Below are positions 22,090 to 35,100 of a DNA stretch of 64,000 nucleotides, one piece after another (within the stretch, counting starts at the first letter, position 1; each line of letters opens with the position of its first letter). The notes under the pieces were generated by a model, which saw only the letters and a program-made list of their open reading frames with translations, did not search any database and was not told the origin of the DNA. The DNA comes from Euphorbia lathyris. Lineage: Eukaryota; Streptophyta; Magnoliopsida; Malpighiales; Euphorbiaceae. A program made the translations under genes and the position numbers. The stretch covers positions 10,444,001 through 10,508,000 of the forward strand of contig NC_088917.1 of the NCBI RefSeq assembly GCF_963576675.1, in the 5' to 3' direction.

Positions 22090-24479
22090 ATGCAGGTGAG
22101 CCTGAGATGCGTGGAGAGATCAAAACTGTGGTATATAGACAGCGCATGCTCGAGGCACATGACCGGTGATGAAACTCAGTTCATCACACTAGAGCTTAAA
22201 CGAGGTGGAAGTGTAAGCTTCGGAGACAATAAGAAGGGTAAGATAGTCGGCTCAGGTACTATCGGAGGTAACCCAACTATTGAGTCAGTCTCCTTAGTTA
22301 AAGGTCTGAAATACAATCTGCTGAGTGTAGCTCAGCTTTGCAAGAGCGGCAGAAAGGTTGTATTTGATGATACTAAGTGTCAAATACTCGAGGGAAAAAC
22401 AAACGAATTGATTTTAACTGCCCCTCGTATAGACAATGTATACATGCTGAGTTTAGAAAAACAGTTTTCTAAAAATATATGCTTAGTGTCTAAAGAGGAT
22501 AACTCCTGGCTATGGCATAGAAGACTTGGTCATGTAAGCATGGATCTTCTTGCCAAATTAGCTAGAAAGCAACTAGTTGAGGGATTACCCAAACTTAAAT
22601 TTGAAAAAGATCAATTGTGTAACGCTTGTCAGCAAGGCAAACAAACTAAGAAGTCATTTCAAAGTAAAAATATTGTCTCAACCAAGAGACCATTGGAATT
22701 ACTACACTTGGATCTTTTCGGACCTGTCCAGCCACTCAGCTTGGGAGGTAAGAAATTTTCCTTGGTCATTGTAGACGATTTCTCTCGGTACACTTGGATC
22801 ATCTTGCTGAGTAGCAAGGATGAAACTTTTGAGATGTTCATCACATTGATTAAAAAGCTTGAAAATGACAAAGACCTACGAGTAGCTCATATTAGAAGTG
22901 ACAATGGTGGAGAATTCAAAAACCAACAGTTTGATGAATTCTGTGAAACCAGTGGTATTGACCACAATTTCTCTGCTCCTAGAACACCTCAACAGAATGG
23001 GGTTGTTGAAAGGAAGAACAGAACAATTGTCGAAATAGCTAGGACAATGCTGAGTGAAAATAGGCTTCCAAAGTATTTCTGGGGTGAAGATGTCCACACA
23101 GCATGCTACATTCTCAATAGGGCTTTAGTTAGACCTATTTTTAAGAAAACCCCATATGAACTTTGGAAAGGACGAAAGCCCAACATTGGGTACTTTCGTG
23201 CCTTTGGGTGTAAATGTTTTATACTCAACACAAAAGACAATCTTGCAAAATTTGATGCTAAAGCTGACGAATCGATCTTTTTAGGGTACTCAACTAACAG
23301 CAAAGCATATAGGGTATATAATAAACGAACTCAGGTTGTAGAAGAGTCTGTCCATATTGAGTTCGATGAAGCTGACCCTGCAGGAAAGTCAACTCAGCTC
23401 AATGAAGATGAACCAAGCTCAGCTTCCGCTGATCAAAATGGAGCCTCTGAGTCATCAATACAAGGGCTGACCAACGGTAAGCAAGAGATTGAAATAACCT
23501 TTACTGACCAATCTGTTCCTGCAGAGATTGTAGAAACACCTGTTCCAAACAACTCAACATTGCCCAAAGAAATAAAAATTCCAAGAGGACATTCAGAGAA
23601 GTCCATTCTTGATGCTGCTGACAACAAGCTGATGACAATAGATCAGCTTAGGAGGGATCTCAGCAATGTTGCCTTCATCTCAGTGCATGAGCCAAAGAAT
23701 TTTGTTGATGCTGAGCACGATGAATATTGGATCAACGCTATGCAAGAAGAGCTTGATCAATTCACAAGAAATGAGGTATGGGATTTAGTACCTAAACATA
23801 GGAATCAAAAGACCATAGGAACTAAGTGGGTCTTTAGAAATAAACTAGATGAGCAAGGCAATGTAGTCAGAAATAAAGCCCGACTTGTAGCCCAAGGCTA
23901 TAGTCAGCAAGAGGGCATTGACTACGGTGAAACCTTTGCACCCGTTGCTAGGTTAGAAGCTATACGAATACTGTGTGCCTATGCTAGTTTTATGAACTTT
24001 AAATTATATCAAATGGATGTTAAGAGTGCATTTCTTAATGGCTTTATAAACGAGGAGGTATATGTTAGTCAGCCTCCAGGGTTTGAAGATCCAAAATTTC
24101 CAAACCACGTTTATAAACTCAAAAAGGCCCTATACGGCCTAAAGCAAGCTCCAAGAGTTTGGTATGAAAGGTTGACCAACTTCCTGCTGACCAGGAATTA
24201 TGTCAGAGGCAAAGCTGACACAACCTTGTTCATTAAGAAAAAGGGTAAAAATACCCTACTTGCACAAATTTACGTAGATGACATAATTTTTAGTGCTACT
24301 GACGATTCTATGTGCAAAGAGTTTAGCAAACAGATGCAAACTGAGTTCGAAATGTCTATGATGGGCGAACTCAACTTCTTCCTTGGACTTCAAATCAAGC
24401 AAGGTAAGAATGGCATCTTCATAAGTCAGTCTAAGTACGCCAAAGAAATGTTAAAGAAATTTGATATGGAAGAATGTAA
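22090..24479 (+). CDS. pol of element B, 5' part (PR-IN-RT)
   Basis: An uninterrupted frame opens three codons after the gag amber stop. Protease [10 protein letters not shown] lies at about residues 18-27. The pre-integrase H-C region (WHRRLGH, CNACQ) runs to about residue 185. Integrase DDE residues are in [14 protein letters not shown] and NGVVERKNR (about 205-310). RT has [11 protein letters not shown], then [10 protein letters not shown] at about 728; S replaces the G of A and C. The frame is cut at EECN by the solo LTR at 24480. The expected continuation lies at 26349-26386 and again from 57751. No stop occurs before the insertion, so this pol was probably functional when interrupted. 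Confidence 0.9.
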
Positions 24480-26343
24480 TGTTGGAAATTAGGCTAAGGT
24501 ATAGCACCGGAAATATAAATTTTTTAACCTATTTCCATTTAATCATAGGATCCGTTAATCGTTATTTCATATAAAGAGGGATAAGAAGAATTACCTTTTG
24601 ATGATCAATCTACCGTTGTTAATAAAGTGCCCACAACTCTTCTCCGAGTTCCCAAACACAAAATAAAACACGGGAGGATTAATTTAGAATCAACCGTTGA
24701 ATAACAACCAAAGTAGATTGCCTCTAACTAATCAACACAAGATCAAGGATAAGAGAAATAGATGAAATCAATTGATCGGAAAGAAGCCGTAGAAAATCTC
24801 GTCCTCGAACTAGGGGTGTCGAAATTCTCTCTCTCTCTTTAATGTATGATTTCGAAAATCACTAGGGCTTGCTCTCTTGGAGATTTCGAAAATCAATAGG
24901 GGAGGGGTATTTATAATCTCTTGTATCTAATCCCTAGTTAGATAGAATTAGGTTACTGAATAGGAATTCAATTCGGAATAGAATTCCTAATTATTATCTC
25001 ATTATATATCTAATATATTAAGGATAACAATAATAACCTTATTGGATAATAATAGGAGTATTATAATCTAATTAAAACTCCTAACTTATTTATCTCTTAA
25101 TTAATTTAATTCATAGTCCCAATCTAATTAGGTTTAACAAAATCAAATTAATTATTCATGTATATCACTACATGAATTTCGATCCCTCCCCCCTTGGTCC
25201 ATGGGCCTTATTGGGCTCAATTGGGCTTCCATCAATTAATTAACATCTATCTCTCTTTTGGGTTCCAAGTCTTATGTGTGACCCATTAGGTTCTTATTGC
25301 TTCTAGCCGTATGCAACGTTATTAAATAATTTTCAAAGAATTATATTTAATCTTTGCATAACGGAATGATGTACAAAGTATGTGATTAGCAAGTCCGTAA
25401 TCATTCCCCCAGAGCTATAAGAAGACAGGTTGATTCTGTCGTTAACCTTTCCGTATTAGTTACAGTATAATTCGATCCTTTATCAACTACATCCTTGAAC
25501 TGAATCTTATGACTATGGGTGATGTCAAGTCACATATAGCGAGACGTTCGTTTTACTTGTACATGCCGAGTCAACTCAAATAGATAGGTTAAGTGAAATC
25601 TGTATTTCAAGTCTTAAGCTATCACCTTGCAAGGATTTAGAGTCGAGTCTTCCACAAGCGATCCATGGATGTATCTCCCATTTATCGGGAGTGATAAATG
25701 CTCAATCCAATATATAACGATCCCGCAATCACTTCCTGTGATACCCAACATCGAATGTTCACACCCCAGAGTCATCTCTGTTAAGGATCGTGTTACACCA
25801 AAGTCAAAGCGTCACATTCCGTAATCCAGAATACCAATTAATATTCCTTTGAGTCTGAGGATTAGTTATACCTATTAATACCAATGAGATGAATAGGTGA
25901 CAAGGATGAATCTACCCATCCTTTTATCTCAAATCGGATCCCCAATCCTAATGAATAACTTTTCATCGGATCTATGTAACTGTCCAGATATCTGCATATA
26001 TGAAGCTTGTGAGATCAGCTTTCTGTCGGACAGAAGACATTGTTACATACAAGTCTCAACAGTGATATATCAATCCTAAACATATCACTTGACTTGGGGT
26101 GGTTTTAAGTTTATTAGTTTATTATAAAGTTTTGTCTCACTTCATGCTTGTATGAACACTTTATAATCACTTTAAATAAACTTACGGATTTCCTTTTATT
26201 AGACTTTATTTAGCGCTTAAAAGGAATTGCCTTTATATAGTTATAAAACATATATCTCATTAAAACAAATGATATAAAGAACAATTCATTTACATTAAGT
26301 TTGTATCCTAGAACAATTGTCTATAGGACACTAAACCCCAACA
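24480..26343 (-). mobile_element. solo LTR inserted in pol of element B
   Basis: It runs TGTTGG...CCAACA with TGTAA repeated exactly on each side (24475-24479 and 26344-26348). It is 1864 bp with no coding region, primer site or polypurine tract, as expected for a solo LTR left by LTR-LTR recombination. A TATA box, TTATAAATACC, reads on the minus strand at about 24916-24906, so the parent element pointed left. The sequence is unrelated to the LTRs of A-D. It resembles a copia-type LTR, but the family is uncertain. Confidence 0.8.
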
Positions 26344-26348
26344 TGTAA

Positions 26349-26386
26349 ACCCATATCAACCCCAATGGGTACTGACACGGTCCTTT
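26349..26386 (+). pseudogene. short RT segment of element B between two insertions
   Basis: These 38 bp encode the [12 protein letters not shown] part of pol. They lie between the solo LTR and element C and link the 24479 and 57751 segments of the same gene. CCTTT at 26382-26386 is the left copy of the target duplication of element C. Confidence 0.85.
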
Positions 26387-27326
26387 TGTTGGTCCCTTAT
26401 AACGTTACAAGTATAGTTCCAAGGGGGGGTTAGGAACTATTTAAACTTTTTAAATTTAGGGCAGACTTCTTTTCTTAAGAGAAAAGGTTTTTAACAGCGG
26501 CGCTGAGTAAACAGCAAGATACTGGCTTAGTCAACTGGTGACTAGGTCAGTTTCTTAACTTGAGTCAGGATATAGCACTTAGAGTCTATTCCTGAGCTCA
26601 GATGTTCGTTGCGCACAACTCAGCTTGACCTCTTTACTTGGTCAGTTTTTGGTTATTTAAGCAAGCAATATATATAAGGAGTTTAAGGTAAGAAATACGT
26701 TACTCGGCAGATTTATCCAGGTTCGGCTTCTAAGCCTACGTCCTGTCCCCGGAACACGTTCCGAGCTTTCGAATCCTCTACTGAGCTCTTTAAAGGTAGA
26801 GCCTCAAACCTTTTACAATCTTAGCAACTGTGTATAACAAGAGTACCTTCCTCTATACCTCTACTCAATCCTAATCTCTCGCTGAGTACTATAACCGAGT
26901 ACTCAGCCTCTCCTTTCTAATCTCTAGAAATGATAAGTGTTTGTCCTAAACAATGATTGCTAAGACACCTTAGATGATTGAATAATCACTCTAGACTTTT
27001 ACACAAAAGATATGAAATTTAGTGTAAGATTGCTTTGCTTCTTGCTTGCAGAACTTGCGTAGAAATTTGGTCAGCGTAATGGCTTGATCAAGTTCTGTGT
27101 TGAATGAAGCTTCTGATGGCACTATTTATAGAGACGTCTTGAGGCATCGGTCATTTTGAATTTCGAAATAACCATTGGAGGGAAACGGCTTCCTGTCGTT
27201 GTCATCCTGTCTTGCTCAGAGCTCTCGGCCAATCAGATTTGAGTATCTTCTGTCCTCGGTCAGCTTTTGGTCAGCTCGGCAGAGTGTCTCTCCTTTTATG
27301 GTAAAGTCAACTAGACAGCATACTGT
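26387..27326 (-). repeat. 3' LTR of element C, first piece
   Basis: It starts TGTTGGTCCC, the reverse complement of the family's GGGACCAACA end, and follows the right LTR of C (56401 on) almost base for base. It stops at ACTGT (27322-27326), the left target duplication of element D. It resumes at 47122. Confidence 0.9.
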
Positions 27327-27680
27327 TGTAGACACCGAGTCGGAGGACCTGTGACGAAAACCTGTAAACAAGACGGTCGAAGCGGTTGATTCCGGAAGTT
27401 TTAAAACAAAAATATATAATAAGAAAAGAAAAATTATTGTGAGTCGCGGTCGTCAAGTGGACGGCTCGCGAGTGCTCAGCGACATGGTGCGAGCGCCTAG
27501 CGGCAGCCGACGCGTGTCCGACGACAGTTGGACGCGCGCCCGGCAGCGCGGGGCGCACGCTCGACGTCCGTTGGGCGCGCATGCCCGGCAACGCGGAGCG
27601 CGCGCTCGACGGCCGTGGGGCACGCACGCCCGACAGCGCGGGCGCACGCCCGACGGCCGCTGGGCGGGCACGCCCGGAAG

Positions 27681-27920
27681 CCGCTGGGCGAGCGCCCAGC
27701 GACGTTGGGCGGACTCCCGACGATTGTCGGGCGAACGCCCAACGTCAGTTGGGCGCGCGCGCCCAACGCTGGTTGGGCGCGCGCCCAACAATAGTTGGGC
27801 GTTCGCCCAACTAATGTTGGGCGTCCGCCCAACGAAAGTTGGGCGTTCGCCCAACTAGCTTGGGCGTTCGCCCAACTGACTTTGGGCGATGCCCAATTTT
27901 CTTCGGGCATCGCCCAAAGT
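27681..27920. repeat. array of GC-rich perfect hairpins in U3 of element D
   Basis: About ten units of roughly 22 bp, each a palindrome such as GTTGGGCG-nn-CGCCCAAC separated by about four variable bases. The loops differ (cg, tt, tc, tt) while the arms are kept. Outer units are degenerate (TTTGGGCG, TCGGGC). The array ends about 20 bp before the TATA box. The 3' LTR has the same array (44650-44876) with a different unit order and number. Confidence 0.9.
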
Positions 27921-27938
27921 TCCGGAGATCCGTTTGCC

Positions 27939-27945
27939 TATATAA
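27939..27945 (+). promoter_or_regulatory. TATA box in 5' LTR of element D
   Basis: TATATAA within 'gcctatataaggcacgg', directly after the hairpin array. The same box is at 44894-44900 in the other LTR. Confidence 0.75.
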
Positions 27946-30168
27946 GGCACGGATCCCCATGCATTCCAGATGACTTTTTGGGAGGAGCTTCTCACTCTAA
28001 ACATTTTTAGAGAGAGAAAATCTTTTTTTTGGGAAAAAACATTTTTTTTCCTAAAAATTCCAAATTTCCTAAAAGTTAAAATTTTATCAAAAACACAAAA
28101 ACACCGGAAAAGCACGATTTGTGGAATCAACCGACTTCAACCGTCAATACCGAACTTGAGGTATTATCCGAGGACTAGACTCGTTTTATTTATTTCATTT
28201 GTTTTATTTTCTTTATTTATTTTTATGTTATAATTTTATTTAGTTATTTATTTATTTGTCACGTTTTATTTAATTTCCAGTATTTATTTATTTTCATCCC
28301 GTGTTAAATAAAAATTCGGTTTAGTTTTGAAATAAAAAACCTCGTTTTAATATCCAAATACGAACCGTGATCCGATTAAAAGGTAGTTCGGGTATTAAAA
28401 ATGTTGTAATTATAAGTTTTGAAAAAACATTTCCGAATAACGTTTTAAAATAAAAACGTCGTTTTAGGAAACTCCGTTATAGACTATGATCCATTTTTGG
28501 TAGTTCGGAGATCCGAAACGATTGAATTAGATTTAATTTAAAGCTTTTGAACGAATCTGGAAAGTTTTGGAGTGCTGCTGTAATTCTGCCTTTTCTGTCA
28601 CTAACAGCAGATTGGCGACGGATTTTCCGTCGGTAATCTGCTGGAAACCGAAAATCTCCATTTTTACCCTCCTTTCTCCACTTTTTGACATTTCTACTTA
28701 TATATATATGTATATTATTGTGTAATATGTTTATAAAAATTATTTTTTAATCCTATAGCTATTTATTATGTACTATATATTTATTTATTTCATGTTGAAA
28801 TTTAATTCGTTTGGATTTAATATTGTAAAGTAGTATATATGTATATATATATGGTTTTTGGCTCATTTGAATTATGTTAGTTATCATTGGGTAAAACTAT
28901 TTTGGAGATTAAATGTTATTCTTCCCATTTATAAACTTGGTTCATTGTTTTTACATATTTTGAATTAGAATAAAAAGGTATTATATTTAGTATTCTTTTT
29001 CACTTTCTTTGTTATATCATATAATATTTCTTACTTATTTTCATCTATAGATATATCCCTATTTTTAGATAAAACTATGTATATATGTATTTCTATTTTA
29101 TTCTTGTATATATGTATATATTCCAAATGTGTTTTTCTTGATGAATTTTGGTTTAATTAGTTTATTGTTGTAATTATGATAATGTTAAAGGTTAATTGAG
29201 TGAAAAGGGAAAAGTAAAATCACAAAAAGAGAGTTTAATTTGCTTATTTAAACTTAAAGTTTTCTAGATATTCCTAAAGTGTAAATAACGTTTTCTTGAC
29301 ATTTTTAAACCATTTCTTAAAACATCATGTTTTAAAACCTTAGTCCGTTCCAACGACGGATTAAGCGAACCTTGTAATTAAAATAGCTTTTAATCGTAAA
29401 TAATAGAGTTTTGAATCGTTTTCTTAAATGATTTGTACAAAGTAAATTGACTTGTATGCCTAACCACGTTTTCGGGTTAAAATTCTTTATTCCACGTCTT
29501 CAAACGCTCGAGTCGTTCCAATGGCGGTTCGAGTAGAGGCCACATAAATAAACGGGGTTTTGAAACGTACCTAAATCGTTCCAACGGCGATTAAGGTACG
29601 AACCAAGTAAATAAACTCGTTTTCGGGGAGTGAGTTTAGTGTAGAGTTAACATGTGAATCGAAGCATAAGACACACTGTAAAATAAATCAATTCTCCCTT
29701 CTCCCCCTCTCTCCTTTATAAATTTATGCAAAATGGGTGATTCTTTACCAAAATGGCTTTCAATAATATATGCTCAAAACGGTTTTAAAACGAGAAAGAA
29801 AAGGTTTCAAATGAATTTTAAACTTAAAGAAATGTGTGATTAGTCCGTTATCGCCTAACACGCTGAGTAGGAGGCCGGTGGTTCATAACCGGGCGATGTC
29901 GGGGTGCCTAGTAGCCTTTCTCCGGAAAGGAGCTAGCCTTCTCGGCTCGTACCTAAGTTTCCCGAACCCTCACCGGTCTCCCGCAAGGGATCGGTGTTCA
30001 TTTTCCCATTCGTGGGTGGTGAGTCTTCCATACTCCGAGCTCCGGTCCTGCCGAGCAGCTTGATTCCACGATTGGTTGCTTTCGACGCCAATCACCGCTT
30101 ACGTCGCCATTAGGTGTCCACCCCCCGGTCCGCCCGGGAGATTAGGCTGCGGCACCTCGTCTAACAAG

Positions 30169-30186
30169 TGGCGACTCTGCTGGGGA
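30169..30186 (+). promoter_or_regulatory. primer binding site of element D
   Basis: TGGCGACTCTGCTGGGGA begins two bases after the LTR end. The position and the TGGCGAC start suit a plant gypsy primer site. I do not assign the tRNA. Confidence 0.75.
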
Positions 30187-32103
30187 AGCGAGAAATTTGA
30201 TTCTGGAAGGCGTGTATTAAGCCCTTAACGGGGACGGATCGTATTATTTCTTTTCGTATGCATTCATGTGCATTATTGCAAACCTTTTGGGTAATTTCCG
30301 TGAAACCTCTAGCGAGAGTCCATTCGTCGCTCGAAAGAGGCTAGTGTAAGTTCCCCCTTACAGTAAGGCGCCAAAGGGTCCCCATCCATTCGTTAGGGGC
30401 GAATTTGTGCGGTCTTGTGAGGTCTCGCGATCATCCGTGTCAGCATATAGTAGCCTTAGAAGTTGCCATAGGATTACCCGTTACCATTTTTGATGTGATG
30501 AATGAATCAGTTCGTGTTTTCAAATTGCCATGATACGTGTCTAATCCTGAAATATGTAAAGGAAATGAAACGATACGTTAATATATACTCTTAAACCGAT
30601 GTATAAACTACCCCAAAACATCGAAACAATTCGAACTAAAGACGACTTAGTCATCTCGTATGAATGAACTTGTGCGACCCGCCTGGTCCCTTTCCGTGTC
30701 CCGAAGAAGGCACATGTTCAGAAAATACGTTGCGACGTAAGCACGTATTAGTTCAAGTCGGTTTGATATTAAGGATAGTTATATCTCAGTTCAAAAGACT
30801 ATATTAACAGTAGCCGTTATTCACATTCTTTGAATACGTTAGGATAAAACGAGATTATGACAAAACGAAAACGAAGAACATTTCTGTTTTGAACAACCCC
30901 GTTGTAACGTAAAGAGTTTCATAAACGTGGCCCGTCCCTTCCGAATAAAAAACAAACCCTTACGTTACGCCTTGTGTTGTTCTTAAGAGAAATGGACGTG
31001 TCCGCAAAAGTGACTAAGAAAATAAAAGAAAAGCAAAAATAGACAAACGACCAAAGTCATTCTGTATCTACGACATATATCCATCCCGAGGGTAGTTAAA
31101 GAAAATGAACCAATATCGTTAAATACATGTCTCGAACGGGTATATATTCCGCTTAAAAATCACGAAGCCGAATTAAACCAAACCCCATAATTGCGCCATA
31201 TGGACGAGACTGTGGATTTGACTAATGGCTCGATCATTTCGACCGTTACCAAAACTACAAGAAATATGGCCCGATATGCACGTTTGCTTAAACTCGTGCC
31301 TAAATGAAAAAGAACGGTAATATCCCTGCTTCGAATAAACATGCGATTCAACGAAACGTTGATTTTCTATAACCACACTAAGGTGATATATCCCGTAGAT
31401 TGGAAGGAATAAAGAGTTGTTAATAGCCGAAAGATTACCGTGCGCTCAAATAAGACTCGCCGTCTTTTTACGTAGCCAAAAACGAGCAAACGGATTCTTA
31501 ACGCTAAAAACAAACACGTTACGCGATGAGTCCATTCCTTAAAATAAAAAGTGCTTTCATCACTGAATGAACACGTGGTTACGTCTCTCGATAGATCCAA
31601 AAGATCCCGTCGTAATCCAAAAATTGAGACACGAACCCACGCGAATAAAAAGGAACGAGTCATTGTCAATAACGAACGATTGAACCAGAAGAATAACTCG
31701 TACCGCGTCTAAATCCGAGATACGCTCAAAAGGGAGTCAAAACCCGAACTAATGCGTCTCGCAAAATGACAAAAGACGGGTTATTCCGATAGGACAATCC
31801 ATTTGGTCGATATCTTAGTCGCTGAACGCTGATACGTTAAAACGAACTGTATTGTCTGATGAATGATTTACTTTTCCGTAATAATCGACGGCATCACGCG
31901 TCCCCTGGACCGCAATGTGAGCCCCAAACCAAAATCCTAGGAAAGAGACTTGGACCATCGAGTGTGTGTGGAGGAATAAGGGTGGAAGAGAGATGCTGTG
32001 ATACGTGTAATTAGACTAACGTTTGTTCTTCTTATCTTATATATCCGTAAATAATAAACGCACACACCACGAATCATGCATATAAAATCATGCATACATA
32101 CTA
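30187..32103 (+). other. long untranslated leader of element D
   Basis: About 1.9 kb between the primer site and the first gag codon. Short minus-strand ORFs (31160-31669) show no recognisable domain. Long leaders are usual in large TAT-type elements. I see no duplicated gene fragment or tandem repeat here. Confidence 0.55.
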
Positions 32104-35100
32104 ATGGATACCGTTCGCGCAGACGTCATCATTAAGCGGTTGTGGTACCGAGAGAGCAGTCGGCTAGTTAGGCAGTCTGACCAGTTACAGATTGACAGTT
32201 CCGAATCAGCAATTGTGGCTTCTGATTCGTCTTCATCCGGGTATACTCATTCTTCCGTCAGTATGTCTGCGACCGATGAAAAAGTGGCCGGATTGGAAAA
32301 CTCTGTGAACAACATTAATGAGCAGTTAGCCGCGATAGTGGCCTAGATAGCTAAGTTGGCCATGAAGGATGACAAGAGTGGCAGTAAGCACGCTGAGAAT
32401 GAGGTGAACGATGGACCTCGCTTTGGGAATGAGGATGACTATCAGGATTATATCCGGAAATAGCTGGAGAAAGAGAAAGCTAAGGAGGAGGAGTGGAAGC
32501 AACACATCACTCAGGAGGTGCAGGATCTACGTGGGGGAAGTTCCGGGAGTCAGGACTTTTATAACTTGAAGAATTGTTTATCGGTAACGGCTTTGCCTTT
32601 GAAATTCTGGCTCCCTGACATGAAAAAGTTCGATGGAACTGGAGATCCTACTGCTCACATGAATCAGTATGTTGCCGTGATGAAACACACGATCCTGACT
32701 GAGGATCAAGTCCTGGGGCTGTTTAACACTTATCTAGAGGGGGCTGCCCTCACATGGTTTCATGCGTTGCCAATGGTGACGAAAAGAGATCGGAAGGTTT
32801 TAGCAAAGTCATTCATCCCTTAGTATAGCTTCAACACCATGCTTGAGGTTACTTTGAAGGAACTTGAGAGCACTAAGCAGCAGACTGGGGAATCTTTTTC
32901 CGATTTTGTAAGAAGATGGAGGGCCAAGGCCGCGGTTATGAAGCAGAAGCCGCTTGAGCAGGATCAGATCCGAATGGTAGTCGGTAACACCTTGCCGTAT
33001 ATTAAGAATGAGCTGCGGTACATGCCTTTTACCGATTTCAACCAAATGTATAGCTGCGCCTTGACAGTTGAGGGGGACGGAGAACCAAAGAAAGCTTATA
33101 CCAAGTGGATGAAGTCTGGATATAGTGCCGGAGGGCCAAGTGCGAGTGCAGAATCTGCAGCAGTGAAAGTGCTTGATCTTAATGCTATCGAAAAGAGGCA
33201 GTTCGCCAAATTCGATCAAACCTACGCAAAAGTTTTCGAACGATTGCAGAAAAAGGGGTTGCTGAAAGCTCTTACTCCTTATAACAAAGTTCCACCTTCC
33301 CCGCAGATACAAGCTAGGGGATACTGCGAATTCCACAGCAGTTATGGGCATACTATTGAGAACTGTGAGAGGTTGAAGCACGAGATCCAAGATTTGATTG
33401 AGGAGAAGAAGATAGCTGATCCTTCGTCAGCGAACCCTTCCACTAGGCGTAATCCATTGCCTAATCATAGGGTGAGCATGATCGGAGTCGGTCTGAAAGA
33501 AAGTGTAGTGATGGAACCCTTCGGGGAGGACAATGAGGAGTTGTTGGACTCCGACGAAAAGAGAAATGTAGGAAATGGCCTATATGTGTCCTTCCTTGGC
33601 GAAGAACAGGAAGGTGAACCGATGGATGAAGGTTTGGACGGTGGAGCACCGTATGATGAAGATAGTGCTGAAGAGACTGGGGAAGGGCCATCTCGGACTA
33701 TTGTGCCAGAATTGGGTCTGTTTAGTGGTGGAGAGGATCCCGATGTGCACTTGCGTGAATATATGCACGATATGTTTGTTGAATCCTTCGGAGTGGACGA
33801 GATTGCTCAATGGTTCCACCATTCGCTAATAGGCGAGCCTTTGGGGTGGTTCCACTCATTACCCGACTCTTGCAAGCATGATTGGGATCGATTGTCAGAT
33901 TTATTTCTAGAAAAGTACCAAAGAGCTGAGGACAGGACTACAGAGTGCTTTGCGATGCAGATTGGACCTATCAAGCGTCCGTTACCGAGGGTCAGTAAGT
34001 ATAATGGCAACAAGGATCCGATGGAACATCTTCACTTCTACTTGTCGGCCATGGGGCCTTTGGGTTTTAATGAAGGAGAGATCACCAGCTTGTTCTGTAA
34101 TTCGCTGATGGGTGAGCCGTTGATGTGGTATATGTCACTTCCGATGCATGTCAAGACCGATTGGGCGGCAATGATGAAGAGGTTTATCAAAGAGTACACG
34201 ATATGGATGCTGGCGGAGCAAACCCCGGACTCACCCTCTTATGAAACACCCGAGGCAGTGTTGGCAATGCCTAGGTATGGTGGATACCAAGATCCTATTG
34301 AGCATGCGAGGATATTCCACAACCATATGTATGATGCCGGGTTCCCTCAATGTGAATTACATGAACATTTCCCGGAAACCCTCATGGGAGAAGCCTTGTT
34401 GTGGCACGAAGGCCTATCAGAGGAGGAAATGGGTCATTGGATACCTCTTAGGAACGCTTTTGTGGCGAGATATGAGATGTATGTTCCATGGACGGGATCC
34501 CTGGAGGATTTGGATAGGATCAGGCAATTCCCCGAGGAACCATTCGTGGATTATGCTAGGAGGTGGAGGCACCGCTATGAGCAGTGTCATGAAACGATGA
34601 GTGATAAGGTGCAGCTCATGTGCATACAGAGAGGTGCAATTCCGTTGGCGGCAAGAAGGATGAGTAGAGTGTCCCTCCGGGATTATGATGATTTGATAGG
34701 CTGGGCTTTGTATGGATCAGCGGATCCCTTCTATTTGAATCCGAACGTCCCTCACGTAATGGATCTAATGATTGTGGAAATTTGGGAAAGTTCTTCGGAC
34801 GAGGAGGATGCTAATCAGAGGATTCCTATCAATATTTGGGATAAATCTGATGATGAGCCGGAAATCGCCGTCATGACAAGATCAGGTCGAGTGGCCGAGG
34901 GAAAGGCACCTATGGTGGACACTGAGATAGGAGAAGGATCGGCTCCCAAGCCAGATGACCAAGTCCTCGAGCAGTTGAAGAAAACACAAGCTAAGTCTAC
35001 GGTGTGGGAAGTCCTATGCCATTCCAAGTACCACCGTGAAAATCTGATGAAAGAACTGCAGAATTTGGTTATTTCTACCGATACTGAGCCGACAGTGTTA

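Larger units (their letters stand above)
27327..30166 (+). repeat. 5' LTR of element D
   Basis: It starts TGTAGACACCGAG and ends CGTCTAACA. The U3 has a GC-rich block of tandem repeats (about 27539-27690) and then a hairpin array (about 27681-27920), followed by a TATA box at 27939-27945. The remainder is AT-rich. Multi-frame ORFs in the GC-rich block (27307-27910) are composition artefacts. Confidence 0.92.

Noticed and set aside
24480..26343. Intact non-LTR or DNA transposon
   Set aside because: TG...CA ends, a 5 bp duplication, an internal TATA and no ORF fit a solo LTR better.
27307..27910. Long overlapping ORFs on both strands in the LTR of D (also 44282-44999)
   Set aside because: They come from GC-rich palindromic repeats that are open in nearly all frames. 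They have no domains and the frames are not kept between the two LTRs.
29836..30063. ORF repeated at 46828-47013
   Set aside because: It lies in the U5 part of both D LTRs. Its duplication only reflects the LTRs.
31160..31669. Possible minus-strand gene in the leader of D
   Set aside because: Overlapping short frames without domains, splice logic or promoter.
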